Of a stretch of 64,000 bases of DNA, positions 24,731 to 34,205 are shown piece by piece (position 1 is the stretch's first letter; the number at the start of each line of letters is the position of its first letter). The notes under the pieces are model-generated. The model was not told the DNA's origin. It did not search any database and saw nothing but the letters and a program-made list of their open reading frames with translations. The DNA comes from Dryomyza anilis (taxonomy: Eukaryota; Arthropoda; Insecta; Diptera; Dryomyzidae). The stretch spans positions 36,945,024 through 37,009,023 of the forward strand of contig OX638135.1 of NCBI GenBank assembly GCA_951804985.1, given 5' to 3'. Made by a program: the position numbers and the translations under genes.

Positions 24731-25102
24731 TTATAGTTCTTTGTAGTTTCCTAATGGAACAACCTGACTCAAATGCAAATTAAAAAGAGTCTTTAATTGC
24801 GCATTTATTTGTATCCGTTTATTCTCGTATTGTACCACGTAAGTAAGCGGAGCATTTTTTACAATATCATATGCTTCGCCTCGCGTCTTTTGATTAAGGT
24901 AGAATAATTTTTCTACATCACTTAATCGGGAATTGTTAATGTACATAGCCGAAAACAGATCTCTGAAAGTGGGCCATGTAGCATAATCACCATCAAAAAT
25001 ATTCATGTCACATGAGGGTAAAGTTATATAGGGTTCAAATTGCATCGGGGTCGTTTCTTCTCTTGCCTTGGGAGTTTCTACCGGGTGTTTGAATGTCTCC
25101 AT
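24731..25102 (-). pseudogene. BEL/Pao gag (DUF1759-like) fragment (minus copy)
   Basis: Encodes the conserved Pao gag core: FDGDYATWPTFRDLFSAMY followed by LSDVEKLFYLNQKTRGEA and YENKRIQINAQLKTLFNL. This domain family (DUF1759) is typical of Pao retrotransposon gag. The start used here is internal; the plus copy shows about 100 more N-terminal codons that are deleted in this copy. Confidence 0.8.
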
Positions 25103-25159
25103 TATTTGTGAAATTGAAGCAATACAGCGTATGTACGCTTTAATGAGGTATTAAATTTT

Positions 25160-26460
25160 GGGTAGGGGTCTCTCGTTTCCAAATTGAAAAAATGTTGTCA
25201 GAGCCGCCGTATATTTTATTATTGTGTTGGGTTTAAAAATATTCAACTAATTTGAGACAATTTTAAATATTTCAATAATAAATATTTGATTTTGATGGCT
25301 TAATCTAAAAGATTATCACGGGTCACAATAGTTTTTCAGAAAATAAATCTTAAAACTTATAAAAAATATATAAATAATTTTTATGTTTGTGTGTGTATGG
25401 GTTAACAGCAATCAAAATGATTTGTTCACAATGAAAGAACGATAAAAACGTATTAAATCAATTCATTTTTAGATAAACTTCAACAAAATTTGAAAAATTT
25501 ATATTTGGGTCGAAATGGGTTAACTTTAAAATTATATTTAGTGTTAAACCGTCGCAAATAAAATTTTATAGCGCAGTTAAGCTTTTTGGGTCGTAATTTG
25601 TTAAAAATCAAAAATATTTTTTACAAAAATTTAATAAAAGAATTAATTTTGTAAAACAAAATTGTTAAACTATATAAAAAATCAATTAAATGATTTTGGG
25701 TCGCAATGGGTTAAGCTTTAAAAAATATTATTGATAAAAAACGGGTCGGGTAATTTTTTATAATAATTTTTCAAGATAAAATTACTTAATATCAATAAAA
25801 TTGCTTTTTTCGGTCGAAAAGGGTTAAAAAAAAGCTTTAATGTGTGTTTAAAAGGGTTAAATATTGCTCAATAGGCAATTTCCAAAAAATATATGATAAT
25901 TTTTTGGTTCCCACTGGTAATTTATAAAATCCCACGAAAACACTTTTTTAGTGCACAGCGTGGCAAACCTGTATACACTTCACAGCAGCGCTCTTTACTG
26001 TGAGTGCATTAGTGTTTATGTCTATTTGTTTTATGAGCAAATAAAGCAAATAAACAAACGAGAGCAGCGGCGAGTTGCTTGCTGAAAACAAATAAAATAT
26101 AAAATTTGACAAACTTGTAAAACAAAATATATTGTAATATGTTACAAATTTATAATAATTACAATTTGTAAAAACTGTAATTTTTAGTTTTGATTAAAAA
26201 TTATTTGGCGCACGATTATTTTAATGAAACGATCGTTTCGTAATTCGTGTAACTCTTTTGTTTGAGTTCGGGTCGGGTCGCAAAAATCAACAATTTTTGC
26301 CAAAAAGAACTTCGCCAAATTAACTGAATTTTTTTTTGATCACTTTTTGTGTGTGGGTCGGGTAAATACAATATATTACAAAATTGTGCCAAAATTTAAA
26401 TGTTTTTGTGGGTCGGGTCAATCCGCGTCCAAAACTTTACGCTGTCCTTTTTATTAAAGC
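25160..26460 (-). other. Leader of the RT-less BEL element (minus copy)
   Basis: Noncoding AT-rich 5' region. At least four spaced words of the form GGGTCG(C/A/T)AA..GGTTAA (25506, 25587, 25697, 25819) and GGGTCGGGTC-type clusters at 26268-26278, 26356 and 26411-26420. The part 25160-25740 matches 27615-28180 inverted. 25740-26460 has no partner in the window, because the plus copy lacks its 5' end. Confidence 0.65.
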
Positions 26461-26905
26461 CTCGTTTGGACTAAATGTTCGGGGGTGGCGTGGCGGATTT
26501 AAAGTGTATAACAAAGATTTACCTTATTGTCCGAGGGGTGGATGACTTCATGAAAATTGATGTAATGTTTGTAGATTTCTGTGTCGTCTTCTTGGAGAAG
26601 TGTTTGGTTGAAATCCTTGTTGTTGTTGGGATTAGAGTTGAATGTTCATTTTGTGTGATTTGTTTATTGTGTTTATTTAGTATGTCGCCGTGACCGAATT
26701 GTCGCGTTTGACGGGTTTTTTGTATATGTTTTCGCGGGGTTCGGGTTTTTTTAGTTTAACTTTAAAACTTTAAATGTTCGGAGACGGGTGGGTATCGTGC
26801 GCTCGGTTATATGTAAACGTAACGAATGACGATCTTGTACTAAAACGTCAAAAACTCATTGCAGCGAGTATCGCTGCAACATTGTGTTTACGTTCTACGT
26901 AAACA
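26461..26905 (-). mobile_element. LTR-like segment of the RT-less BEL element
   Basis: Matches the inverted sequence at 30648-30834 plus 31538-31806 (shared ATTGCAGCGA, GACGATCTTGTAC, CCGAGCGCACGATACCC, ACAAAAAACCCGTCAAACGC, ACTTCTCCAAGAAGACGA). It lies 5' of the leader here and 3' of the coding region in the plus copy, as LTRs would. Its outer end is cut by a DINE-1 insertion at 26906. No GACCC words occur inside. Exact LTR ends cannot be fixed. Confidence 0.65.
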
Positions 26906-27441
26906 GTGTGGTTACCATTCAAAGTGGTATATAGGTCACCAGGGTTTTCAAATCCTGAAAATAACTACAAAACTTTCAATCGCTAAAGAATTTCCATGCA
27001 TTTGATACCCATATTTACAAATGGATAGGTGTACCGAATTTCGATTTTTTTTTTTTGGGATCCACAAGTCGTTTCGCGGGAAAACATTATTTCCATGTAT
27101 TTGAGCATGAAGTCAATATATATTTGACCAAAAATGTTTAACTAAGCACTTATAAAGTAAAACTGAACTGTAGATGTAAATTTTATATGAGTTATTTGAA
27201 TATAAATGGTCAGATCACAGGTCACAATGGACCGATATGGCTAATTTTTTCGCACATACAGCGTAGGTTTCATTTATCTAACTCTTCAATTGTTTAAGTA
27301 GTAGGGATTTCAACAGACAGACAGACGGACATCGCAAAATCGACTCATATATACTTTTCCATATCCGAGAAGCTTCGTTCTGGTTGTTACAAACGGCGTA
27401 CCAAATTGAATATACCCTTTCACTCTTAGTGTAGGGTATAA
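26906..27441 (-). mobile_element. DINE-1-like element, 3'-truncated
   Basis: Reverse orientation. Begins at GTGTGGTTACCATTC (the stem-loop and CCAACTGGT terminus are missing) and ends ..ACTCTTAGTGTAGGGTATA. The core GATGTCCGTCTGTCTGTCTG is present at 27314-27333 but the GATCAGCAT block is lost. Confidence 0.8.
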
Positions 27442-27614
27442 AATTTGATATAGGTTGAAAAAATGAACCTGAATTTTTGATCGTATAAAATGCAAATTTC
27501 TGATTTTTGAATAATCAGAAATATTAACGTATACAATTAAATATACCACAATTATAACCCCACCAAGGTGGAGGGTATTCTATTGTCGAGCCCGACCAAC
27601 TTTATTTATATTTA
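27442..27614. other. Spacer between head-to-head BEL elements
   Basis: AT-rich. Contains ACCCCACCAAGGTGGAGGGT (27558-27577) with the palindrome CCACC-AA-GGTGG. No partner in the window. Confidence 0.4.
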
Positions 27615-28120
27615 TATTTATTAAGTTTTTTATCAATAATATTTTTTAAAGCTTAACCCATTGCGACCCAAAATCATTTAATTGATTTTTTATATAGTTT
27701 AACAATTTTGTTTTACAAAATCAATTCTTTTATTAAATTTTTGTAAAAAATATTTTTGATTTTTAACAAATTACGACCCAAAAAGCTTAACTGCGCTATA
27801 AAATGTTATTTGCGACGGTTTACCACTAAATAAAATTTTAAAGTTAACCTATTTCGACCCAAATATAAATTTTTCAAATTTTGTTGAAGTTTATCTAAAA
27901 ATGAATTGATTTAATACGTTTTTATCGTGATTTCATTGTGAACAAATCATTTTGATTGCTGTTAACCCATACACACCCAAACATAAAAATTATTTATATA
28001 TTTTTTATAAGTTTTCAGATTTATTTTCTGAAAAAGTATTGTGACCCGTGATAATATTTTAGATTAAGCCATCCAAACCAAATATTTATTATTGAAATAT
28101 TTTAATTTGTCTCAAATTAG
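27615..28120 (+). other. Leader with spaced GACCC motif
   Basis: Noncoding leader with four related ~20-bp words: TTAACCCATTGCGACCCAAA (27653), TTAACAAATTACGACCCAAA (27763), TTAACCTATTTCGACCCAAA (27844) and TTAACCCATACACACCCAAA (27962). They are spaced 110, 81 and 118 bp apart in otherwise AT-rich sequence. Confidence 0.7.
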
Positions 28121-28798
28121 TTGAATATTTTTAAACCCAACACAATAATAAAATATATGGAGGCTCTGACAACATTATTTCAATTTGGAAACGATATTAT
28201 TGAATTTGAGCAATGTATTTGCGAGACCCCTACCCAAGATTTAATACCTCATGCCTTGGAGTTTCATCAGAAGCAGCTTACATTTCTGTGGGATAATTTC
28301 CAGGCTTCGTATCATTATGTACGAAGTGAAGCCAACAATCCCGATGTGGACAGAAAGAAGCTGAAGGATAAATATTCCAAAGCGTACAACGCGTACATAC
28401 GCTGTATTGCTTCAATTTCACAAATAATGGAGACATTCAAACACCCGGTAGAAACTCCCAAGGCAAGAGAAGAAACGACCCCGATGCAATTTGAACCCTA
28501 TATAACTTTACCCTCATGTGACATGAATATTTTTGATGGTGATTATGCTACATGGCCCACTTTCAGAGATCTGTTTTCGGATATGTACATTATCAATTCC
28601 CGATTAAGTGATGTAGAACAATTATTCTACCTTAATAAAAAGACGCGAGGCGAAGCATATGATATTGTAAAAAATGCTCCGCTTACTTACGTGGAACAAT
28701 ACGAGAATAAACGGATACAAATAAATGCGCAATTAAAGACTCTTTTTAATTTGCATTTGAGTCAGGTTGTTCCATTAGGAAACTACAAAGAACTATAA
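28121..28798 (+). pseudogene. BEL/Pao gag, N-terminal part
   Basis: A 225-codon frame. Residues 1-110 form a charged helical region typical of Pao gag N-termini. Residues 135-220 are the DUF1759-like core (FDGDYATWPTFRDLFSDMY, LSDVEQLFYLNKKTRGEAYD, YENKRIQINAQLKTLFNL). It ends at a stop after GNYKEL where the family normally continues, and the rest of gag resumes at 28954 in another frame. The frame may start upstream of the Met used here. The product would assemble virus-like particles. Its inverted twin is 24731-25102. Confidence 0.8.
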
Positions 28799-28953
28799 AT
28801 GACTGCATTATGACCCTTCAAAATTTGCAAATTGACACAAAGAGCTGGGATCCAATCCTGGTATACTTGTGCTAGACCCATCTCCCCAAGAATACCTTAG
28901 AGAACTTTGAGAAATCTCTAATTGAAATCTCAGTTGTTCCATCATGGACAACT

Positions 28954-29334
28954 TTGAACGTGTTTCTGACCCGAAGATATAGGACACTCGAAGCTGTTGA
29001 TATGAAGCCATCGACTTCAAGTCACAGCAGAGATGGTTCTGGACCCGAATCTTGGGGAGAAAATGCGAATACATATCACATGAATGTTTCTCAGACCAAT
29101 TGCGCATTTGGACCCACGCATAATACAAATCCAAGACCCACATTTGCAAAGCCAACCCAATGGGAATTTGAAGAGGATCTTTGCCCATTATGCAAAGCCC
29201 AGAACAGTCTCCCCGAGTGTCCGAGATTCATAGCTATGAAAGTGGGTGATAGACTCGATGTCGTGAGAAAAAATGGATTGTGTTATAATTGTTCAGAAAT
29301 GACTCACGGCATTAAAAGCGAGAAGCGAGTGTAA
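28954..29334 (+). pseudogene. BEL/Pao gag C-terminal zinc knuckles
   Basis: A 126-codon frame: start of the conserved FLTRRYRTLEAVD block (end of the particle domain), a Ser/Asn/Thr-rich linker, then CPLCKAQNSLPECPRF and the beginning of the second knuckle (LCYNCSEMTHGIKSE). The frame shifts after KSEKRV; the adjoining CKCQSCGKRRHLLL block (29334-29376) is in another phase. Knuckles of this kind bind element RNA. Confidence 0.75.
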
Positions 29335-29521
29335 ATGTCAAAGTTGTGGTAAAAGACGTCATTTACTTCTACATCTGAACTCAAACCCTGCTTCAGAATT
29401 CAATACTCGACCCAGTACAAGTGCAGCTGCTATAACTCAAGCATTTACTACCCAAATACAGTCCACTGACCCTAGACCCACACAAGGAACTAAGAGAGAT
29501 GATCATTCTGCTGCTAAGAAA

Positions 29522-29974
29522 ATGATTATTAGCACATCAATGGCCAACGTCGAAAACAATGGGAACACATTTGTAGCACGTGCTCTCATAGACCCTGGTT
29601 CTGAGGCCACATTCGTAACGGAGGAATTAAGGAGTCGAATAGGACTTCCAACACGTGCTGTTAATGCAAAAGTGAGTGGTCTCAACCAATCGATTTCTGC
29701 AAACCCATCAGAATCTTGTGAGTTGACATTGTGTTCTCCTATTGACCCTGAGTTTAAAGTAACAACGCATGCGCTTGTATTCACGACCCTAACAAATTAT
29801 ATACCTATCTATGCAATCGACCCGACCCTTTGCAGTAATTTGGCCAGCCTTAACCTGGCCGACCCAGAGTTCTACAAGACACGACCCGTGGATATGATCA
29901 TTGGTTGTGATATATATCCAAAAATTATCCGAGGTGAAATAACACTGCTATTTAATAACTTTATAATAAAATAA
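29522..29974 (+). pseudogene. BEL/Pao aspartic protease domain
   Basis: A 150-codon frame: ARALIDPGSEATFV (Asp24 as the likely catalytic residue, with D-P-G-S instead of D-S-G), then VSGLNQSISANPSE and DMIIGCDIYPKIIRGE near residues 128-143. It then runs into AT-rich sequence and stops. The normal continuation (LVAQETEFGWIVSGPIP) is found at 30037-30087 in a different frame, past a 40-bp AT-rich stretch. The inverted copy has the same break, so both derive from one already broken master or from an inverted duplication. Confidence 0.82.
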
Positions 29975-30015
29975 TAAAAATAGTTTTAAAAAAGTCATCG
30001 TGTACTAAGAGCACA

Positions 30016-30504
30016 ATGCACAATGTGTTGGAATCATTGGTAGCGCAAGAAACTGAATTTGGATGGATTGTTTCAGGACCCATTCCTGAAGGCAGACCCA
30101 GACCCGACAATATTGTGTCAATGTTCAACAAGGTAATCCTTGTTGAGACCCAACCGTCTAACAGCATTATCCAAAGCAACAATGGCAGTGTTGAACAAAA
30201 AAGATATCGACCCTCTACGCGTTCATATCGTCATGGACGACAATATAGACCCTCGCGTCCAATGGCATGCGAAGTTTGCCATCAGGATCATCGCTTAGCG
30301 ACTTGCTCCAGGTTCAAGGAGAAGACCCTGTATGAGAAAAACAACATAGTGAAGAATTTCCACTTGGCACGATCTCCTAGTACAGAACAATGCACTAGCA
30401 ACAACACATGTGTCGTGTGTCATGAGAGACACCACACGAGCCTGCACCTATTCAGCAGATCTGAATTGAAGCAATTCACGCAGCCACGGACCCATTGTGG
30501 CTAA
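30016..30504 (+). CDS. Protease tail joined to a second zinc-knuckle region
   Basis: 162 codons. Residues 8-24 (LVAQETEFGWIVSGPIP) are the Pao segment that normally leads into RT, compare 63505-63555 in the other BEL element. No RT follows. After an Arg/Ser/Tyr-rich basic stretch come C-E-V-C-x3-H-x4-C (CEVCHQDHRLATC, about residue 88) and CVVCHERHHTSLH near residue 137, the gag-type knuckle pair of Pao elements. The open frame and continued GACCC words suggest this could be a real nucleic-acid-binding product of a non-autonomous element. It could also be an old fusion. Function is inferred only from the knuckles. Confidence 0.55.
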   Translation: MHNVLESLVAQETEFGWIVSGPIPEGRPRPDNIVSMFNKVILVETQPSNSIIQSNNGSVEQKRYRPSTRSYRHGRQYRPSRPMACEVCHQDHRLATCSRFKEKTLYEKNNIVKNFHLARSPSTEQCTSNNTCVVCHERHHTSLHLFSRSELKQFTQPRTHCG

Positions 30505-30647
30505 TCAGACCCACTTTTTGAGCCAAAAAGAATCATGTCGATGTTAGCTAATTTAGCCGACTTTATCGCATGCTCTTGGCTGACCCACAGTAGTAATTAT
30601 GCTGGAACTTAAAGACCCTATATTTTGCAGTTATTGTAATACCCGCC

Positions 30648-31806
30648 TTGTAGAACGTAAACACAATGTGTGCGAACACTCCCGCCGGCGTGTTCGCACA
30701 CTCATTGCAGCGATACTCGCTGCAATTAGTTTTTGACGTTTTAAGTACAAGATCGTCATTCGTTACGTGTACATATAACCGAGCGCACGATACCCACCCG
30801 TTTCCGGACATTTAAAGTTTTAAAGTTAAACTAAACCAGTTGGGAAGGTTAGATCACATGGGAAATTTTAAAGTAGGTGTAATTATGATAGTTAGGATTA
30901 TCAAAATTATAGTCGGTCTAAGCCGACTATAAATACCCTACACATATGTGTGGTTACCATTCAAAGTGATATATAGGTCACCAGGGTATACGAATCCTGA
31001 AAATAACTACAAACATTCAATCGCTGAAGAATTTCCATTCATTTGATACACATATTTACAAATGGGTAGGTGTACCGAATTTCGATTTTTTTTTTGTGAA
31101 CCACAAGTCTTTTCGCCGGAAAACATTATTATCACGTACTTGAGCATGATGTCAATATATATTTGACCAAAAAAGTTTACCTAAGCACGTATACATAAAA
31201 ATTGATCTTTATATGTACATTTTATATGAGGTATTTGAACATAAGTGGTCGGATCATAGGTCACAATGAACCGATTTTTTCGTACATACAGCGTAGGTAT
31301 ATTAGTAATCAAAGTTATAAGTTTCATTTATCTAGCTATTCAATTTTAAAAGTAGTAGGGATTTCAACAGACAGACAGACGGACAGACAGACGGACAGAC
31401 GGACATCGCTAAATCGACTCAGGAGGTCATGCTGATCAAGAATATATAAACTTTTCCATACCGGAGATGCTTCCTTCTGGGTGTTACAAACGGCGTACCA
31501 AACTGAATATACCCTTTCACTCTTAGTGTATGGTATAAAAACCCGAACCCGTCTCCGCGACAACATATACAAAAAACCCGTCAAACGCGACAATTCGGTC
31601 ACAACGACGTAATAAATAAACACAATAAACAAATCACTCAAAATCAACATTCAATTCTAAACCCAACAACAACAAGGATTTCAACCAAACACTTCTCCAA
31701 GAAGACGATACAGAAATCTACAAACATTACACCAATTTTCATGAAGTCATCCACCCTTTGGACAATAAGGTATATCTTTGTTATACACTTTAAATCCGCC
31801 ACGCCA
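30648..31806 (+). mobile_element. 3' LTR-like segment, split by DINE-1
   Basis: 30648-30834 and 31538-31806 together match 26461-26900 inverted. It contains AATAAACACAATAAACAA (31609-31626, possible poly(A) signals). It begins near TGTAGAACGTAAACAC. It has an extra palindromic insertion GTGTGCGAACACTCCCGCC / GGCGTGTTCGCACAC (30676-30710) compared with the minus copy. The right end is cut by a DINE-1 fragment at 31826. Confidence 0.65.
30835..31537 (-). mobile_element. DINE-1-like element, full length, in LTR
   Basis: Complete copy in reverse orientation, from ACCAGTTGGGAAGG to ACACTAAGAG...TATACC read on the minus strand. The stem-loop is at 30911-30934, the GTCY tract appears as GACAGACAGACGGACAGACA at 31369-31406. 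The matching LTR at 26461-26905 lacks it, which gives the exact insertion point (see findings). Confidence 0.92.
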
Positions 31807-31825
31807 ATCCGTTCACCACCCGTTC

Positions 31826-31878
31826 ACCACTATCATAATAACACAAAATTTAAAATTTCCCATGTACCTTTCGAACTG
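31826..31878 (+). mobile_element. DINE-1-like 3'-end fragment
   Basis: ACTATCATAATAACAC, AAAATTTCCCATGTACC and GAACTGGTTTTTAG match the last ~55 bp of DINE-1 with small deletions. The same terminus adjoins the related repeat at 46253. Confidence 0.6.
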
Positions 31879-32515
31879 GTTTTTAGATTAAAAACGATTT
31901 TTATACATTTTGGTTGATTTTTATTTTATATACCTTGTTTACTTAAAATATGTATGTATTTCAACTTGCAACTTTAAAATTGAATTTCTTAACTTTTATA
32001 TATATTTTCTATACTGACTGGTCCATAAATATAATTTTCAAGTTAAAAATCCATTTATATTTAAATGTTCAACCTTTTGGTTTAAATTATGGTACATTCA
32101 AGTTGAAAACTTGAAATTTTTAAACATCTTGGTTGATTTTTATTTAGCTGGATGTTTGAAAAATGTATGCATTGCAAAATTCCTACTTTCAAGACATACG
32201 AAAAATCAAGATACATACGAAAAATGAAAATCATATTAAATATGTTAAAATCCAGTATTACCAATAATAAAAAAATAACATTAAATTCATACAATTAAAA
32301 AAGATTGAAACTCGTGTCAGGATGTTCCGAAATGGTCTTTTAAAAATTAAACGGCTTTAAAATGCTTTAATAAGCAAAAAAAATATTTATTTAATACAAA
32401 ATAAAAAAGAATGCCTAGCACGACGCGCCGATGTGTTACGCACAACGATCTCTCTACGACTGCGCCTGTCTGTCAGTGTTGCACGAATGCGTGTGCATAC
32501 GCAGCGTTGCAATTG
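31879..32515 (-). repeat. Terminal repeat of gypsy A1 (LTR or 3' end)
   Basis: About 620 bp repeated in direct orientation at 46253-46868 (AGATTAAAAACGATTTTTAT, CTTGGTTGATTTTTATTTAG, AACGATCTCTCTACGACTGC). On the minus strand it follows the integrase of A1 on this side and precedes the gag of A1 on the other, as LTRs of A would. It contains AATAAATATTTT on the minus strand (32385 region). I cannot fix TG/CA ends, so LTR status is inferred. Confidence 0.5.
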
Positions 32516-32599
32516 GGGTTGACAGCTCGGCCAATCCTGATATAGAATCGCCCTCGATGCCCTCAGTATCGCTGTCAGTTTCGTCGGTAGTGCCAACTA

Positions 32600-33378
32600 A
32601 CTCAGGCGAGCTTTGACACCAAGGTTTCATTTGTCGGACGAATAAATTGATTCAAATTTACGTTGGGTGATCTGCATTCCTGGTATATTTTTGATGATAT
32701 ACCTATGGTTGTCGAGCGTCTTTGTGACTAAATAGGGGCCTCTGAATTTTGGCTCCAATTTGTGTGAGTCACCTGTTGACGGGGCGACATTATCAGGAAC
32801 GACGAGATCACCAGCGGTATAGTTTGTTGGCTTGGAATGCTTGTGGTCGAATCGTTTCTTCCACTTGACGCGTTCTATCATGATGTTTTGTGGCACTTGT
32901 TGACGTTTTTCGATGATTGGCGCGTCGGTCGGTGACATCATGAATGGCGGCAAGGACGTGGAGTTATGTCGACGAGTGAAAAATCAAACACCAGTTCATT
33001 TGGGCTAAACCCTGACGTGGCGTTGATTTGGGAGTTGACGGTCCACTGAAGATTACGGAGGGTCAAGTTCCAGTCCTTCGGTTCTTGTTCGGTTCTTGAA
33101 GTACGTAGATAATTTAAAATCGTTTGGTTCGCGCGTCTCTCCTGACCATTTGCCTAGGCGCGCGTACGGCAGTTTTATATGTTGAATGCTGTTGTAGTTG
33201 CAGAATTTTTCCAATGCCTTCGATGTAAAGGCGGCGCCTCTGTCGGACGTCATGCGTTTTGGTAAACCAAAATACGAAGTCAGCTCGTTCAGCGCGGCGA
33301 TTACGGCGGTTGTTTTCGTATTGCGTACAGGTTTGACGACCCGCCCCGGGTCTTATTATAACAAGCGGCGATGTAGTC
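32600..33378 (-). pseudogene. A1 integrase core and C-terminus, broken
   Basis: 33253-33053 encodes MTSDRGAAFTSKALEKFC and SIQHIKLPYARLG, the second catalytic Asp region of a Ty3/gypsy integrase. 32953-32627 encodes the C-terminal part with KHSKPTNYTAGDLV and KFRGPYLVTKTL (GPF/Y-type module). The segment between (33050-32955) is frameshifted. Compared with A2, the segment with the first Asp (IDHLGPFERSKRG) is deleted at about 33340, where CCCGCCCCGGGTC is joined to the GACGA of the core. Confidence 0.75.
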
Positions 33379-34205
33379 TTAGATGTACTTAAGTATTCTC
33401 GGGAACCAGAGTTTGGGCTTGATTCGGGCAATTGTCTTTTCTAGACCAAAATGACCTGCGTCATCTTGACAAGACATGACGATTCTCCATCGGATCGATT
33501 TGGGTACAACAAATTTTAGCCCATTGGCTTCTTTCCGGTACAACCGATGATTTCGCAAATGGTATTCCATATGATACTGTTTCTCGTGAACAGATTTTTC
33601 GGTGCCTTCAAGCACTGGGATGATTGATATGAGCGATTCCTCTCGCAGTTGCATAGTAAACAACCAGTCTTCATGTTCGGCGGTGACTTTTAGGATAAAT
33701 CCGGCTGGCTCGATTTCATTAGGTTCATCGACTGGTGAACGGCTCAAAGCGTCCTCATGACACATGCGACTTCCTTGACGATGCACAATTTCAGAATCGT
33801 ACTCCAACATTTTCAGGTACCAACGAGCAATTTTCGGAATCAGCTCTTTATTGGATTTTACTGTAGCTATTGCGGGGCAGTCAGTAATCAAACGAAATTT
33901 CTTACCCAGGACGTATACTCGGAAACGATCCAAAGCTTCAACAACGGCGATAACTTCCAATTCATTACTATGATAACGGCTTTCAGCATCGATTCACTGA
34001 CGGCTGTAGAAGAAAACATATTGCCAGTTTTTCCATTCGTAGACTGCAACAGCACACCAGCGAGAGCGCTGTGCAGGCTACTGCACAAACTCTCAATCAA
34101 TTTATTGAACGATTGTTGTTGCGACGGACCCCACACAAAATTGTTGGCTTCGGATTTGTGGAGCAGCCTCGTTATCGGCTTTGATATCAGTGAGTAGTCG
34201 GGCAC
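33379..34205 (-). pseudogene. A1 RNase H and integrase zinc-binding region
   Basis: 34205-33888 encodes the RT thumb (PDYSLISKPITRLLHK..FVWGP) and part of RNase H with a deletion in the DAS region. 33960-33379 encodes MEVIAVVEALDRFRVYVLG, FRLITDCPAI, CHEDALSRSPVD (RNase H end), then HMEYHLRNHRLYR..H..C-type integrase N-terminus (HFGLEKTIARI). The overlap of the two frames at 33888-33960 marks a frameshift. Its better twin is A2 at 47334-48215. Confidence 0.78.

Larger units (their letters stand above)
23479..26905 (-). mobile_element. BEL/Pao-type element, RT-less, minus copy
   Basis: Read on the minus strand it has LTR-like sequence (26905-26470), an AT-rich leader (26460-25160), a gag fragment, zinc knuckle and protease, ending at 23479 within ..GTAGCGCAAGA. 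23479-25740 is the inverted partner of 27615-30052. There is no reverse transcriptase, RNase H or integrase. Compared with the plus copy it has lost about 210 bp of gag (junction near 25155) and has several small changes. The internal region is packed with GGGTC (GACCC on the sense strand). Confidence 0.8.
27615..31806 (+). mobile_element. BEL/Pao-type element, RT-less, plus copy
   Basis: Order: leader (27615-28120), gag (28121-29334), protease (29522-29974), a second zinc-knuckle region (30016-30504), then a 3' LTR-like segment (30648-31806) interrupted by DINE-1. No RT, RNase H or integrase frame exists. The 5' LTR is missing. GACCC words run without a gap from the leader to 30611 and stop at the LTR. 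The protease-to-knuckle order may therefore be the element's own structure rather than a chance fusion. Confidence 0.75.

Noticed and set aside
26475..26693. 72-codon plus-strand frame as a small Cys-rich secreted protein
   Set aside because: It lies antisense within the LTR-like segment shared with 31541-31806. The homologous copy does not keep the frame.
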